Positions 44,566 to 54,914 of a DNA stretch of 64,000 bases are shown here, one piece after another. This DNA is from Amaurobius ferox (lineage: Eukaryota > Arthropoda > Arachnida > Araneae > Amaurobiidae): the NCBI GenBank assembly GCA_951213105.1, contig OX578150.1:25052022-25116021 (forward strand). The letters are read 5' to 3'. Each line of letters starts with the position of its first letter. Position 1 is the first letter of the stretch. The position numbers were made by a program, and so were the translations under genes. The notes under the pieces were generated by a model that was not told the DNA's origin, ran no database searches, and worked only from the letters and a program-made list of their open reading frames with translations.

Positions 44566-46210
44566 GGACCACTTCTATGGAACCTTGTGGCTGATGAAGC
44601 TCTCAATTTATTTAGAAATAGTAACTCAGTCCGCATTCAGGCATATGCGGACGACTTTGTTTTGATAGTAAGTGCAAGCTCTAGACCCAAGTTGCAACAA
44701 GAAACCAATAGGGCGCTAAAAATATTAGATAATTGGAGCAAAAATGTAAAATTAGAATTTAGCCCCGAAAAATCAAAAGTAATGATAGTTGCAAAAGCGG
44801 GAGTAATGAGGACGTTACCAACAATTAGGCTGGGAGAGACCACAATAAAGAATACGAAAGAAATAAAATATCTAGGAGTAACTATTGATAGAAAGCTAAA
44901 CTGGACACAGCACATAAATAAATTGAAAGAAAAAACAGGAATAATAAATAATAATCTAAAAAGAATTAGCAGGGTGACATGGGGACTAAAGGAAATACAT
45001 TAAAAACAATATATGCAGGAGCAATAGAGAGGCTAATAACATACGGTAGTACAATATGGTGGGATAATGGTTCCAAAGAAACTCACAGAAAATAGAGTCG
45101 ATTCAGCGGCAGACATTGCTTATGATTGCACAGTGCTATAGGACAGTAGCAACGCATACGCTGCAAGTGCTGAAAGGTATCCCACCCCTCCCTTTGACGC
45201 TGGATATAGAAAGTAAAACAGTAAAAACGATGAAATTTAAAGAAAATTTAAAATATGAAGGAATAGAAATAAATTATGACGAAATAGAAACCCCAGTCCC
45301 ACCCTTAATCAAATACCCGCATGAAAAGAAAAGCATAATTTGGGAGAAAAATCCCCCAAATAAAAAACAGATTGAAGCATACACAGACGGTTCTAAAATA
45401 AATAACAAGATAGGAGCAGGTTATCAGATCAGAGAAAACACTATAGTCATAAATGAAGATAAATTTAGGTTATCTAATAATGCGTCCGTATACCAGGCGG
45501 AACTAATAGCAGCAACAAAATGTGTAGAAAAACTTATAAACTTAGATCTAGGAAACCAGAAAATAAAAATATATATAGACAATCAGGGAGTTTTAATGGC
45601 ATTAGAAGAAACGAAAGAAAATAATAAACTGGTAAACAATCTGAAGAACTTAATACTAAAACTAAAAATGAAGAACGTAGTAGAAATGAACAAAATTAAA
45701 AGCCATATAGGCCTAGAAGGCAATGAGGAGGCAGATAGGCTAGCCAAAGAAGGGACAGAAAAGGAAACAATAGATGTAGAAGTAGGAACTCCCAAAAACT
45801 CAATAAAAACTCTTCTTAAAATTGAACGCCTCAAAAAATGGTAGAAATTATGGAACGAATCAGAAAAAGGAAGGGAAACCCATAAATACTTTCCAAAAGT
45901 AAGTGTTAAAAGGTTAGAAACCGACTTTTACCTCAATCAGCTGATAACAGGTCACGGTTCATTCCCAAAATATTATAATAGATTTAAAATAAAAACCGGC
46001 TCATCTTGCAAATGCGGGAAAATAGACGCGGATCTCTCCCACTTAATAAGAGAATGCGCTCCATCTAAGGTAAGGGTAAATAAATATTTAAAAGAAAATA
46101 ATATTAGTGAAGAAACCTTAATAAAGCTTGTTAAAAGAAAAAATACTAAAGACAAAATAAGAGATATAATAATAGACATTCAACAGAATGAAAACGAGTG
46201 GCTAAATTAG
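44566..46210 (+). pseudogene. A2 ORF2 remnant: late RT and RNase H
   Basis: Begins inside the PQG box (PLLWNLVADEALNLF in a shifted frame) and keeps the YADD site (44644-44655). A frameshift near 44995 and a stop near 45094 follow. RNase H at 45360-45760 (AYTDGSKINNKIG, YQAELIAA, IDNQGVLMAL, EEADRLAKEG) ends at TAG 45842, where A1 reads CAG. The tail continues with KVSVKRLETDFYLNQL and finger CKCGKIDADLSHLIREC to TAG 46208-46210. The endonuclease and the first half of RT are deleted. Confidence 0.85.
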
Positions 46211-47177
46211 GTAGACCCATGTGATGTCCTACCCACTAAATAAAGTCCTACAAAGACCAAGAGAAGAAATAAATATAAAAACCGCTCCGGCGGGTCAAAA
46301 TAAAAAGAAAATAAAATATAAAAACCGCTCCGGCGGGTCAAAATAAAAAGATGAATAAAATATAAAAACCGTTAAGGCGGGAAAACTAAAAAGAAATAAA
46401 ATACAAAACCGTTAAGGCGGTCATAAATAAAAATAGTACAAAGTTACAGAAAAACTGTCAAGGCAGGATAAATAAAAAGCAATAAAAACTAGTAAAACCG
46501 TTAAGGCGGATATCTAAAAATCAATAAAACTTAAAAATAAAACCGGCCACGGCCTCGTATAAAAATTATTATTAAGTTTAGAGATATACGCTCTAGGTTA
46601 GGTAGTGTCTCCGGGGGGTGTCATTTCTCAGGTGTAGGCCTGTGTGTGCAAGGTTTTGGTGGGTTTTCCTGGCACGCGAACGCAAATGCGGCACAGCTCT
46701 TCTCAAAAGTCCTAACACCATAGGCTTCCAAATTCCGCGGAACAGAGGGGGTTGCGGTAGGTCTTTCGAAATAATTACTCTTTGTTAGGGGTCAAAATTA
46801 AGGCGTATCTACTTTCGGCCAGAGTCTCTATCTCCCATTAATAGTCTTCTCGGACAGGGGTTCTAAATTGCTCGCTATTCCAAATTACTTCCAAGCTTTA
46901 GGCCTTCTCGAGCGTCAAAATTCATATTCTAAATTGTCGGATATTGGATGAGTCTCCCTAAGGAACCAACTTGCAAAACTCTACCACCCCAGGCAATGCC
47001 TATGTTTGAAGTTTTGTCAGACATGGGCAGGAGCGACGAATGGTTGTGGTGACTGGAAAACAAGAAAGCGTCCCCGTCCGGGGCGGGAGAGCTGTCGTGC
47101 GGCAGATCAAAAGTGAAAGTTGGGTGCGAAAAAACACCCCCTGCAATGCCTGACTGAGTGGCGCAGGTAATAAGGTC
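46211..47177 (+). other. A2 3' UTR
   Basis: Matches the A1 3' UTR block by block, including the stem-loop array and the distal CACCCCCTGCAATGCC segment. Ends GGTAATAAGGTC before the 11-mer. Confidence 0.75.
46282..46555 (+). repeat. A2 3' UTR stem-loop array (7 units)
   Basis: Hairpins at 46282, 46325, 46369, 46409, 46455, 46498 and about 46543: CCGC-TCCG-GCGG twice, CCGT-TAAG-GCGG three times, CTGT-CAAG-GCAG once, and a CCG-GCCA-CGG variant. The order of units parallels A1. Unit 6 differs from A1 (T for C at stem position 4) but still pairs as G.U. Confidence 0.8.
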
Positions 47178-47188
47178 TTACCCTACTG
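47178..47188 (+). other. Junction 11-mer TTACCCTACTG (A2 3' end)
   Basis: Last occurrence in the chain. An inverted version (CAGTAGGGTA at 47217-47226) follows within 40 bp, just before the 28S fragment. Confidence 0.7.
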
Positions 47189-47258
47189 GCCGCAGTATGG
47201 TAAATCTAACCTGCGCCAGTAGGGTAGGTTAGTCGACCGTTTCGGCGGGCGACTAACG

Positions 47259-47283
47259 GCCGACTCAGAAGTGGCACGGACTC

Positions 47284-47318
<35 letters not shown>

Positions 47319-47343
47319 CGATGGCCGGTGATCGGTGCTGACG

Positions 47344-47377
<34 letters not shown>

Positions 47378-47393
47378 AGTGAAGAAATTCATC

Positions 47394-47432
<39 letters not shown>
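47259..47432 (+). rRNA. 28S rRNA gene fragment, upstream of the R2 site
   Basis: Recognisable conserved large-subunit rRNA: GGGAATCCGACTGTCTAATT, AAAACAAAGCATTGCGATGG, ATTTCTGCCCAGTGCTCTGA, GTCAAAGTGAAGAAATTC, GCGCGGGTAAACGGCGGGAG, TAACTATGACTCTCTT. The sequence breaks at the R2 target, where intact genes continue AAGGTAGCC. A strong hairpin at 47228-47257 (GTTAGTCG/CGACTAAC) may be the preceding variable domain. It is a fragment, so not a functional rRNA gene. Confidence 0.95.
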
Positions 47433-47433
47433 T

Positions 47434-47587
47434 GGTGCTCGTGGCTTCGGTCACATGGGTCAGTGACGCGTAACATACTGTACACTTCGGTGTACACTAG
47501 CCTCTCCTGACCAAGTCGAACCCCACCTCCTAGTGGTGAGTGCCGGTAACGGAATCCCCTTTACAGGGGATTTCGGCTAACGGGGTT
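47434..47587 (+). ncRNA. HDV-like self-cleaving ribozyme at the R2a 5' end
   Basis: All elements of the nested double pseudoknot are visible. P1: GGTGCTC (47434-47440) pairs with GAGTGCC (47538-47544) with two G.U pairs. P2: AACCCC (47519-47524) pairs with GGGGTT (47582-47587). P3: ACC (47525-47527) pairs with GGT (47535-47537). L3 contains CC for P1.1 with GG (47545-47546). P4: GGAATCCCCT-TTAC-AGGGGATTTC (47551-47574). J4/2: GGCTAAC with catalytic C at 47577, matching the HDV GGCGAAU pattern. Predicted cleavage is at 47433/47434, the 28S/R2 junction. R2 elements are known to free their 5' end this way. Confidence 0.85.
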
Positions 47588-50500
47588 AAGGCGTCATTGG
47601 CTCTTTGGGGTTGCCAGCCCCATCGAGCCTCCTTTATTGGCACGAGTAATAACTATGTTAATGGTGGCCGCCGCACTAGGCGGCCGCCCCAATTTTCTCC
47701 GCAGGTATCTTGTTCCGGTGTTCCGGTTGTGTCTTCTGCAGATGCGGCGGATCCTGTTCCTTGTCCTCATTGCTCTAAGTCTTTTGCTACTGCAAGAGGG
47801 CTGGGGGTGCACGTGAAGAGGATGCACCCCGAGGTTGTCAACGCCGCGATTAACATCGAGCGGACGAAGGTGAGATGGACTGGTGAGGAAGAGCGGATTA
47901 TGGCAATTGCCGAGGCAGAGCTGACGCTGAAAGGAGGAGTGCGTTTCATCAATCAGGCTTTAGCCGAAAGGTTTCCTGAGCGCACTTTGGAGAGTATCAA
48001 GGGCCACAGGAGGCTGGCCAGCTATAAATGTTTGGTAGCGGACTACCTAGTAACTCTCCCCTCCACAAGTTCTTCTCCTGCTGTTAATTCTATTGTTAAT
48101 GCTGAAACTTCCCCCCCTGTTGACATTGCTGTTCCTTCCGTAACTGTTGTCGAAATCGCCTCCAGCCTTGCAGCTCCTGTTCCGGCGTCATCTCCATCCT
48201 CGAATGTGCTCCCGGAGGTGTACAGGGTTGATGATGCCCCTGTCCCTCCGGATAACAATATGACCTCGCCAGATACCTCATCAGCAGCCTCAATGAACCC
48301 AGTGAGTGAAGAGGAAGATGTGGACCGACAGCTGATGGAATTTTTAACAACTATGCTGCCTCCATCAGCTGGTAATTTTGCCAGGATTGCCGTCGTTGTC
48401 TCTGCGCTTCCCAACGCTTCAAGGGACATTATTAAGGGAATGGTTGAGGAGCTTGTCATCGCTATCCTCCCACCCCGCACAGAGCAAGATCATCATCGTG
48501 CGGGGGCGCTTAGAAGACCTGGAGCAGCGACGCCAAGGGTCCAGTCCCGCAGGCAGAAGAGGAAAGCAGATTATGCTAGAGTCCAGGCGAGATACCGAAA
48601 GACTCGTTCTAGGTGTCTCGCCGGCATTCTCTCTGGTGACTCTGTTTCTACCCGAGTCACTCGAGAGTTTGCACACGACTTCTGGCACGATCTGTTGACC
48701 AAGCCTCCTGCTCGTCTTCCTCAAGTTCCAGCAGCAAGCGGATCTCCCGCCCCAGGCTAAACTCTGGGGCCCTATCATCCTTGAGGAGATCATGAGCAGC
48801 TTTCCACCTTTCGCCTCTGCTGTTGGACCAGATGGATACTCTGTGAGACAGATCAGGGGACTCCCTTGGGAGTTCCCTGTCAAGCTCTTTAATCTTTTTC
48901 TGTTTTGCAGATGTATCCCGCAGTCCTTGATGTCTGCCAGGACTATCTTCATTCCGAAGAAAAGTCCGCCACCTAGTCCTGGGAAGCTCCGACCTATTAC
49001 CATCACCAGTGTTGTGTGTCGGGTTTTTCACAAGATCTTAGCTAACAAACTTCGGAACAACATCATTTTGGATCCACGTCAAAGGGGCTTCGTGGCGGCA
49101 GATGGGTGTCTCGAAAACTCGACCCTCTTGGATCTCGTTCTTAATGGTAGGAGATCCGAGATGGGACCTGTTTTCGTGGCATCCATTGATTTGCAGAAAG
49201 CCTTTGACTCCATCGCTCATCAGGCTCTCGTGGGGGCACTGGAGAACTTTCATCTTCCATCTTTGTTTATTGATTTTATCAGATATTCATACTCTGCTGG
49301 GCAGACGGTTCTCCAGTTCTCCGACGATGTGTCTGATGCCCTCATACCAACTAGAGGTGTTAGACAGGGGGATCCTTTATCACCCCTCCTGTTTAACATA
49401 GCGATGGATGGATTCATCCGGAGTCTGCCTGACCACATCGGAGTTCCTGTTGGCAGCCGGACCATCAATGTGGCTGCCTTCGCAGACGACGTCTTGCTCT
49501 TTGCCGAGATGCGTAAAGGACTGCAAACCCTCCTCAACAAGAGTAATGTTTATTTGAAGTCCCTTGGCTTATCTGTGAACATCTTGAAGTCTTTTACCAT
49601 CTCTTTGATTCCCAGCGGTCGAGAAAAGAAGATCAAGGTTGCTGACTGTGCCTTCAAAGTCGGCAACGGGACTCTACCTCATCTTGGGGTTATGTCATCT
49701 TTTAAATATCTTGGGGTAGAGTTCACCACCGCTGGAAGAGCCAAGGTTGATATCCTTCCACACATGGAAGAGAAGATGAGAATCCTGTCCAAGGCACCGT
49801 TGAAGATCCAACAGCGCCTATATGCTGTCCGGTGCCACCTCCTGCCTGGTGTCTATCACCAACTTGCCCTTGGAAGAACAAATATAGGATCGCTGCGAAG
49901 GACGGACATCAAGGTCAGGAGTTACATCAGGAAATGGCTGGATCTCCCACACGACACTCCCGTCGCGTATATTCACGCAGCGGTACGCGACGGAGGACTT
50001 GGATTCCTCTCTCTCAGATGGATGGCTCCCCGTATCAGGTTCCATCGCTTGAGGAGCATGCTAACCCGTTATGGGGTCGAGGGTCCAGCTAGTCTGGCGC
50101 CCTCGTACTACCGGCGGGCGCTGCACCTCGCGAGGGAAAAGCTGAAATTTGAAGCCTGGTGTCCAACCATTCAGAGCATCGGATGTGGGCGCGCCGTCTT
50201 TACAACAACGTTGATGGCGCGGCTCTGAGAGAAGCGAGTGCTCTTCCAAGTCAGAATTCCTGGATCTCTGATGGGACTTTGTTCCTAAGTGGCAGGGACT
50301 TTATCCACTCCATTAAGACCCGAATCAATGCGCTACCTGCCAGATCCAGGACCTCCAGAGGGCGACCCGAGAAGGAAAGAGCTTGTCGGGCCGGGTGTGC
50401 CGCTCTGGAGACTCCCAACCATGTCATCCAGCAGTGTTTCCGTACCCATGGCTCCAGGATAAGGAGGCACAACAACATCGTGTCCTACCTTCAGCGCAAC

Positions 50501-50926
50501 CTGGAGAGAAACGGGTACGAAGTGAGCTCCGAGCCAATTTATGATCTCAGCTCGGGGAAGCTCAAGCCTGATCTGGTTGCAACTAAAGACCTCACCACTA
50601 TTATCATCGATGCTCAAGTGGTGGGTGACAGTGTTCACCTGAATGACGCCCATGCTGCTAAAAATCTGAAGTACAGCTCCAACGCACTTTACCATGCAGT
50701 GCGGAGCTGTACTGGGGCGTCCACTGTCACCACCACCTCCTGTACCATCAATTGGAGGGGGATATGGTCACCAGACAGTGCCAAAGAACTGCTAGAGTTG
50801 GGAGTGATAAAGTGTCGAGATCTGAAGACTCTTGCTTCGAGGGCGGTACTGGGTTCATTCATAGGATTCAGAAGACATAACACAATGACGACCTCACGGG
50901 TGATGCGGCGCACTGGGATAGGATAA
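47540..50926 (+). pseudogene. R2a ORF: ZF, Myb, RT, restriction-like endonuclease
   Basis: A single R2 ORF broken by frameshifts at about 48770 and about 50180. It opens without an obvious ATG, overlapping the ribozyme. N-terminus: C2H2 finger CPHCSKSFATARGLGVHVKRMH (C-X2-C-X12-H-X4-H) and Myb-like VRWTGEEERIMAIAEAE. RT: KLRPITITSVVCRVFHKIL, SIDLQKAFDSIAHQAL, GVRQGDPLSPLLFNIAMDG, AAFADDVLLF. C-terminus: CCHC CRAGCAALETPNHVIQQC and PD-(D/E)xK-type nuclease KPDLVATKDLTTIIIDAQVV. The enzyme nicks 28S and primes reverse transcription from it. One finger and one Myb suggest an R2-D-like architecture. Confidence 0.92.
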
Positions 50927-50995
50927 ACCTGCGGAAGGGATACATGGGGTTACCCCTTCCCCGCTTGGGGGGAAAAAGGGCGTGTCGAAAAAAAA

Positions 50996-51053
50996 TATGG
51001 TAATGTCACCTCCCCGTGCTGGCGTATGGTAAGGTCACCTCCCCGTGGTACCG
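50996..51053 (+). repeat. 29-bp tandem repeat at the R2b 5' end
   Basis: Two units, 50996-51024 and 51025-51053, identical for TATGGTAA-GTCACCTCCCCGTG apart from one base, then diverging. It could have arisen from template slippage during 5' end attachment. Confidence 0.7.
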
Positions 51054-51150
51054 CTGGATAGCTGGGTGGGCTTGCCCATCCGGTGAACCAACGACCCTCT
51101 ACCATACACCTAGGGCTTACAGGGCTTGCTACCCTGTTCGCCCGAAATAA

Positions 51151-54100
51151 TTTGCTGCAACTAGAAAACATGAAGACAATAGCTGCATCCCTACTGGGGA
51201 AGCGGAAGCAAATTCCGACGAAGTTGTGTCCAGTCATCCTTCTGCTGATGTGTTTCCCTGTCGTTTTTGCGCCAGGGAATTTACGTCTAAGACAGGCTTG
51301 GGTGTACATTGCCGGAGAGCTCACCCGGCGGCTTTCCATCAAGCTGAAGTGGGCCGACTGAGGACTCAACCAACGAAGGCAAGGTGGACGGAGTCAGAGA
51401 TAGTCAACATCGAAGTTAACATCTCTTCTTCTGACTCACATCTTCCCAACATCAACCAGATGATCCACTCCTTGTTGCCCGAGAGAACCCTAGAGGCTAT
51501 CAAAGGCAAAAGACGAAACCCTGATTACCGGAGAATGGTGGAGACTCTCCGGGCTGCCAAGTCCACTGCTGGCCCTCAGCCGGTTCCTGGGCCTAGCCGG
51601 GCATTGCCGACGGTTCAGCTTGCTGTTCCGTCGGCGGTGCCTGATAGGGCACGGGTTCCGAGGGGGGGGGGCCGGTGGTTGACATTGGATGCGCCGATGG
51701 TGGTCTCCTGAAGTCAACTTCTGTTGCTGCTATTCAAAGTGAATCAGTTCCTGCTACTGTGACTACTGCTCCTGTTACATCTCCCTCTGCTGTTCCTGCT
51801 CCGAAGATCTCCCGTGCGAAGTGGACTGAGGCCGAACTGACGGCTTTGGCTGAATGTGAGGCCAGATGTCAACTTCGCCAACTGACTCCTCTCAACACGA
51901 ACATCTGTCTTGCAGAGGCTTGTCCTGGCCGGTCTTTGGAGGCGGTGAAGAGGCAGAAGAGGACAGCCAAGGTAAAGCTTAAAGTAAACATCTTGCTGAA
52001 TGATCCCGCCTTCATTTCATCCCTTACTGCTGAAAAGCTGTCTTCTCCTTCATCGAGTGCCCCTTCTTCGGACGACGAAGGCTTCGCCGGACTTGGAAGA
52101 CTGTTTGGGACGCCTGATGAATCAGCAGACGAAGTTTCCAGTGTTGACGACACCTCTTTAGATCCTGTAAATTCCTGGTTGAAGAAATTAAATTCTGAGC
52201 ATCCGTATCCATCTCCTTCTGAAGCAGAAGTTCAACTTCTGGATCGAGCTTTGCTGTTAGTGGCCATCTCTCCAGAAGAATCAAAGATCCTTTGTCTCCA
52301 GTATCTAAACACAGATGTGTATGCTGTTGTTCCCGTTGCTGAGGTGCCGGATGATCGGGGTGCACGGGCCAAATCCGTTAGGAAGAAGCTTGGGTACCTT
52401 GACCAAACCAGTCATCTTAGCAAGAGAAAGATGAAGAGATTCCAGTACGCAGCGCTCCAGTCATTGTATCGCAAGAGCCGGACTGCCGTCGCTGAGAAGG
52501 TTTTTGCTGGTAACTCCATCTCCAGTGAGCTTGAAGATGAGGTGGTTTTCTCTTTTTGGGAATCCACCTTCACAAAATCCAGTGCCTTTATAGCTCCTAT
52601 GCCTATTTTTGATGATGTGCCTTTGACTGCTGAGATTGATAACATGGTGTCTCCGGCGGAAGTCAAAGATTCTTCTCTTCCTTTCAGATCTGCTGCCGGG
52701 CCGGATTGCCTGACTGTTGGGAAATCATCCCTGATTCCAGTTCGTGCCAAGTGCAAGCTTTTCTCTTTGTGGCTAATGTTGAGGTGGTCGGCGGATATTG
52801 TGACCACCTCGAGGACCATCTTTTTGCCAAAAGGCCCTGATGTCGCCACTCCTGCCAAGCTGAGGCCTATTACAATATCCTCTGTATTGCTGAGGCAATT
52901 TCATAAGATCTTAGCAAGACGTCTCAGCACCGTTATACCACTTAGCCCCACCCAATTTGGTTTTCGGACCTTGGATGGTGTGGCATGCGGCACTTATCTG
53001 TTAGATTCTATCTTCAGGGAAGCGAGTCTTAAACTAAAGCCCCTGTCTGCTGCCATACTGGACTTTGAGAAGGCATTTGACTCTGTTTCTCACCAGGCCA
53101 TACTCGCTACACTACGCAACCATGGAGTTCCGGAGGCTATCGTGGACTACATCTCCCACATCTACTCGACGGGCAAGACGTTCTTAACATTTCGGGGCAA
53201 GACTTCTGCTTCTTCGATTAGACCTACACGAGGTGTTCGACAAGGTGATCCTCTGTCTCCACTCCTATTACTGGCTGTTCTGGATTTTATCCTGCAACGA
53301 CTACCCGACCACCTGGGGTTCCGGATGGGAGACGACCATATTGGACATATTGCCTATGCTGACGACCTGGTCCTCATCACTGACAGTATGCCCAACTTGC
53401 AGTCGTCGTTGGACACATTGGAGAAGTTACTTCCCTTCACCGGTCTTTCTCTCAACATCGAGAAGACTTTTACATTAACCTGGTTGAAGGATGGAAAGAG
53501 GAAGAGGCGACTGTATGATGCTGGTGCCGTCTGCCATTTTGGGAATCGGCCACTGAAGACAATTGGAGTTATGGACGAATTCCGGTACCTGGGAGTTTCC
53601 TTTGGTGCCAATGGGCGCGTGCATGATTCAAAATTGGTGCTTGCCAGCGAGTTGGAAAAACTTAAGAAAGCTTACCTGCGGCCTCAACAGAAGCTGTTTT
53701 TGATGACTCTTTATTTACTTCCAAAGTTTTACCATCGTCTTGTTTTGGGAAAATTACATCTTGGGTACCTGAACAAGCTTGACCTCAAAGTGAGAGCATT
53801 CCTGAGAGGGATCCTTCATCTACCACCTGACTTCCCGAACGCAGCTTTTTACGCCAAGGTCGGTGATGGCGGGATGGGAGTGTTCTGCTTTAGAACCGGC
53901 ATTCCGCTCCTGATGCAGAACAGGATAAAGAATCTCCCCCAGAGTATTAAGATCGAAGAGGAAATGCGGAGGAAGGTGACTGAGGTCGTTGGAAGGATCG
54001 ACACATCTACCAAAATGACGAGTTTCCTGCGACAGGAGATGATCAAGAAAGTTGACTGTGTGGGCCTTGCGCAGGCGAGGAGTGTCCCTCAGGCTCATTC

Positions 54101-54767
54101 TTGGGTTGCTGATGGAACCTCCTTTCTATCCGGAAGGGATTTCATACATTCTCTCCTGGTCCGGTACAACGTGGTGCCCACGAAGAGCAGGGCTAGCAGA
54201 GGACGACAAAAAGATCCGTTGGCAAAACTCTGCTCCCGGGGATGCCAACACCCCGAGACCCTCAACCACGCAGTGCAGCAATGCTTTTCTACCCATGGAG
54301 CTCGAATCAAGCGTCATGATGCGGCTGTGCACTACATCGGAAGGGCGGCCAACCAGAGGGGGTTCGCCGTGGAGTTGGAACCAAAGATCGGCATTAATGA
54401 GGGACTCCGCAAGCCTGACCTTATCATCTATACGCCCCAGGTGGCGGTGATCCTGGATGTCCAGGTCATTAACGATCAACAGCCCCTGGAGGATGCACAT
54501 GCCAGAAAGTCCACATATTATGGTGGCAATCCTGATATCCGAGACCGCTACAAGAACATCTGTCCGGGCGGCTGCTGCTTCTCCTCCTTTACCATCAATT
54601 GGAGGGGGAGTATAGCGAAGGCATCAGCGGAGGTGCTGGTGGCCTTAGGGATCATAAAGAAGAAAGACTTGAAAGTCCTGTCTTCACGTGTCGTCCTTGG
54701 AACATGGGTGACATGGAGAGTTCATCAGAAGATGACGAGCGGACGCGTAAGGACAGGAGTTGGCTGA
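51151..54767 (+). pseudogene. R2b ORF: ZF, two Myb-like domains, RT, endonuclease; one frameshift
   Basis: Open after the TAA at 51148 with no clear ATG, as in many R2s. C2H2 finger CRFCAREFTSKTGLGVHCRRAH, then Myb-like ARWTESEIVNIEVNISSSDS. A G-run at about 51662-51671 carries the only frameshift; the remaining 1,030 codons are open to 54767. A second Myb-like segment follows (AKWTEAELTALAECEAR ... RSLEAVKRQKRT). RT: KLRPITISSVLLRQFHKIL, LDFEKAFDSVSHQ, GVRQGDPLSPLLLLA, YADD at 53355-53366. Endonuclease: CSRGCQHPETLNHAVQQC and KPDLIIYTPQVAVILDVQVI. One base would separate it from a complete ORF, so it may be recently active or an assembly homopolymer error. Confidence 0.92.
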
Positions 54768-54856
54768 GATGTGCTTCGTCGTGTCTTGTGGGACATTAAC
54801 CAATTCGGAGAAGCCTGTCTAAAAGTGGCTTAAGTTCAGCTTAGGCTGGAAAAAAA

Positions 54857-54914
<58 letters not shown>

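Larger units (their letters stand above)
38974..47177 (+). mobile_element. Non-LTR retrotransposon A2 (B2 inserted, internally deleted)
   Basis: Second A element: a 5' UTR from the junction 11-mer, B2 inserted at 39303, ORF1 from 43624, and an internal deletion that fuses ORF1 to the RT thumb side of ORF2 at about 44566. RNase H follows to 46210, then the stem-loop-array 3' UTR to 47177. It has several frameshifts and stops. Because it begins exactly at the 11-mer, its 5' end may be complete, unlike A1. Confidence 0.82.
47434..50995 (+). mobile_element. R2 retrotransposon R2a
   Basis: R2-clade element in the 28S R2 site: 5' HDV-like ribozyme, one ORF with ZF-Myb, RT and restriction-like endonuclease, and a short 3' UTR ending in eight A residues (50988-50995). 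The upstream 28S lacks AAGG, a common R2 5' junction deletion. It is followed directly by R2b, not by TAGCC. Confidence 0.92.
50996..54856 (+). mobile_element. R2 retrotransposon R2b
   Basis: A second, clearly different R2 element lying head-to-tail behind R2a. It starts with a tandem repeat (TATGGTAAKGTCACCTCCCCG twice, 29-bp period) and ends with seven A residues (54850-54856) joined exactly to 28S TAGCCAAATGCC. Thus 28S - R2a - R2b - 28S. Confidence 0.92.

Noticed and set aside
50996..51225. HDV-like ribozyme at the R2b 5' end
   Set aside because: An ACAGGG/CCCTGT hairpin resembles P4, but no GGCTAA-type J4/2 or matching P1/P2 could be found.
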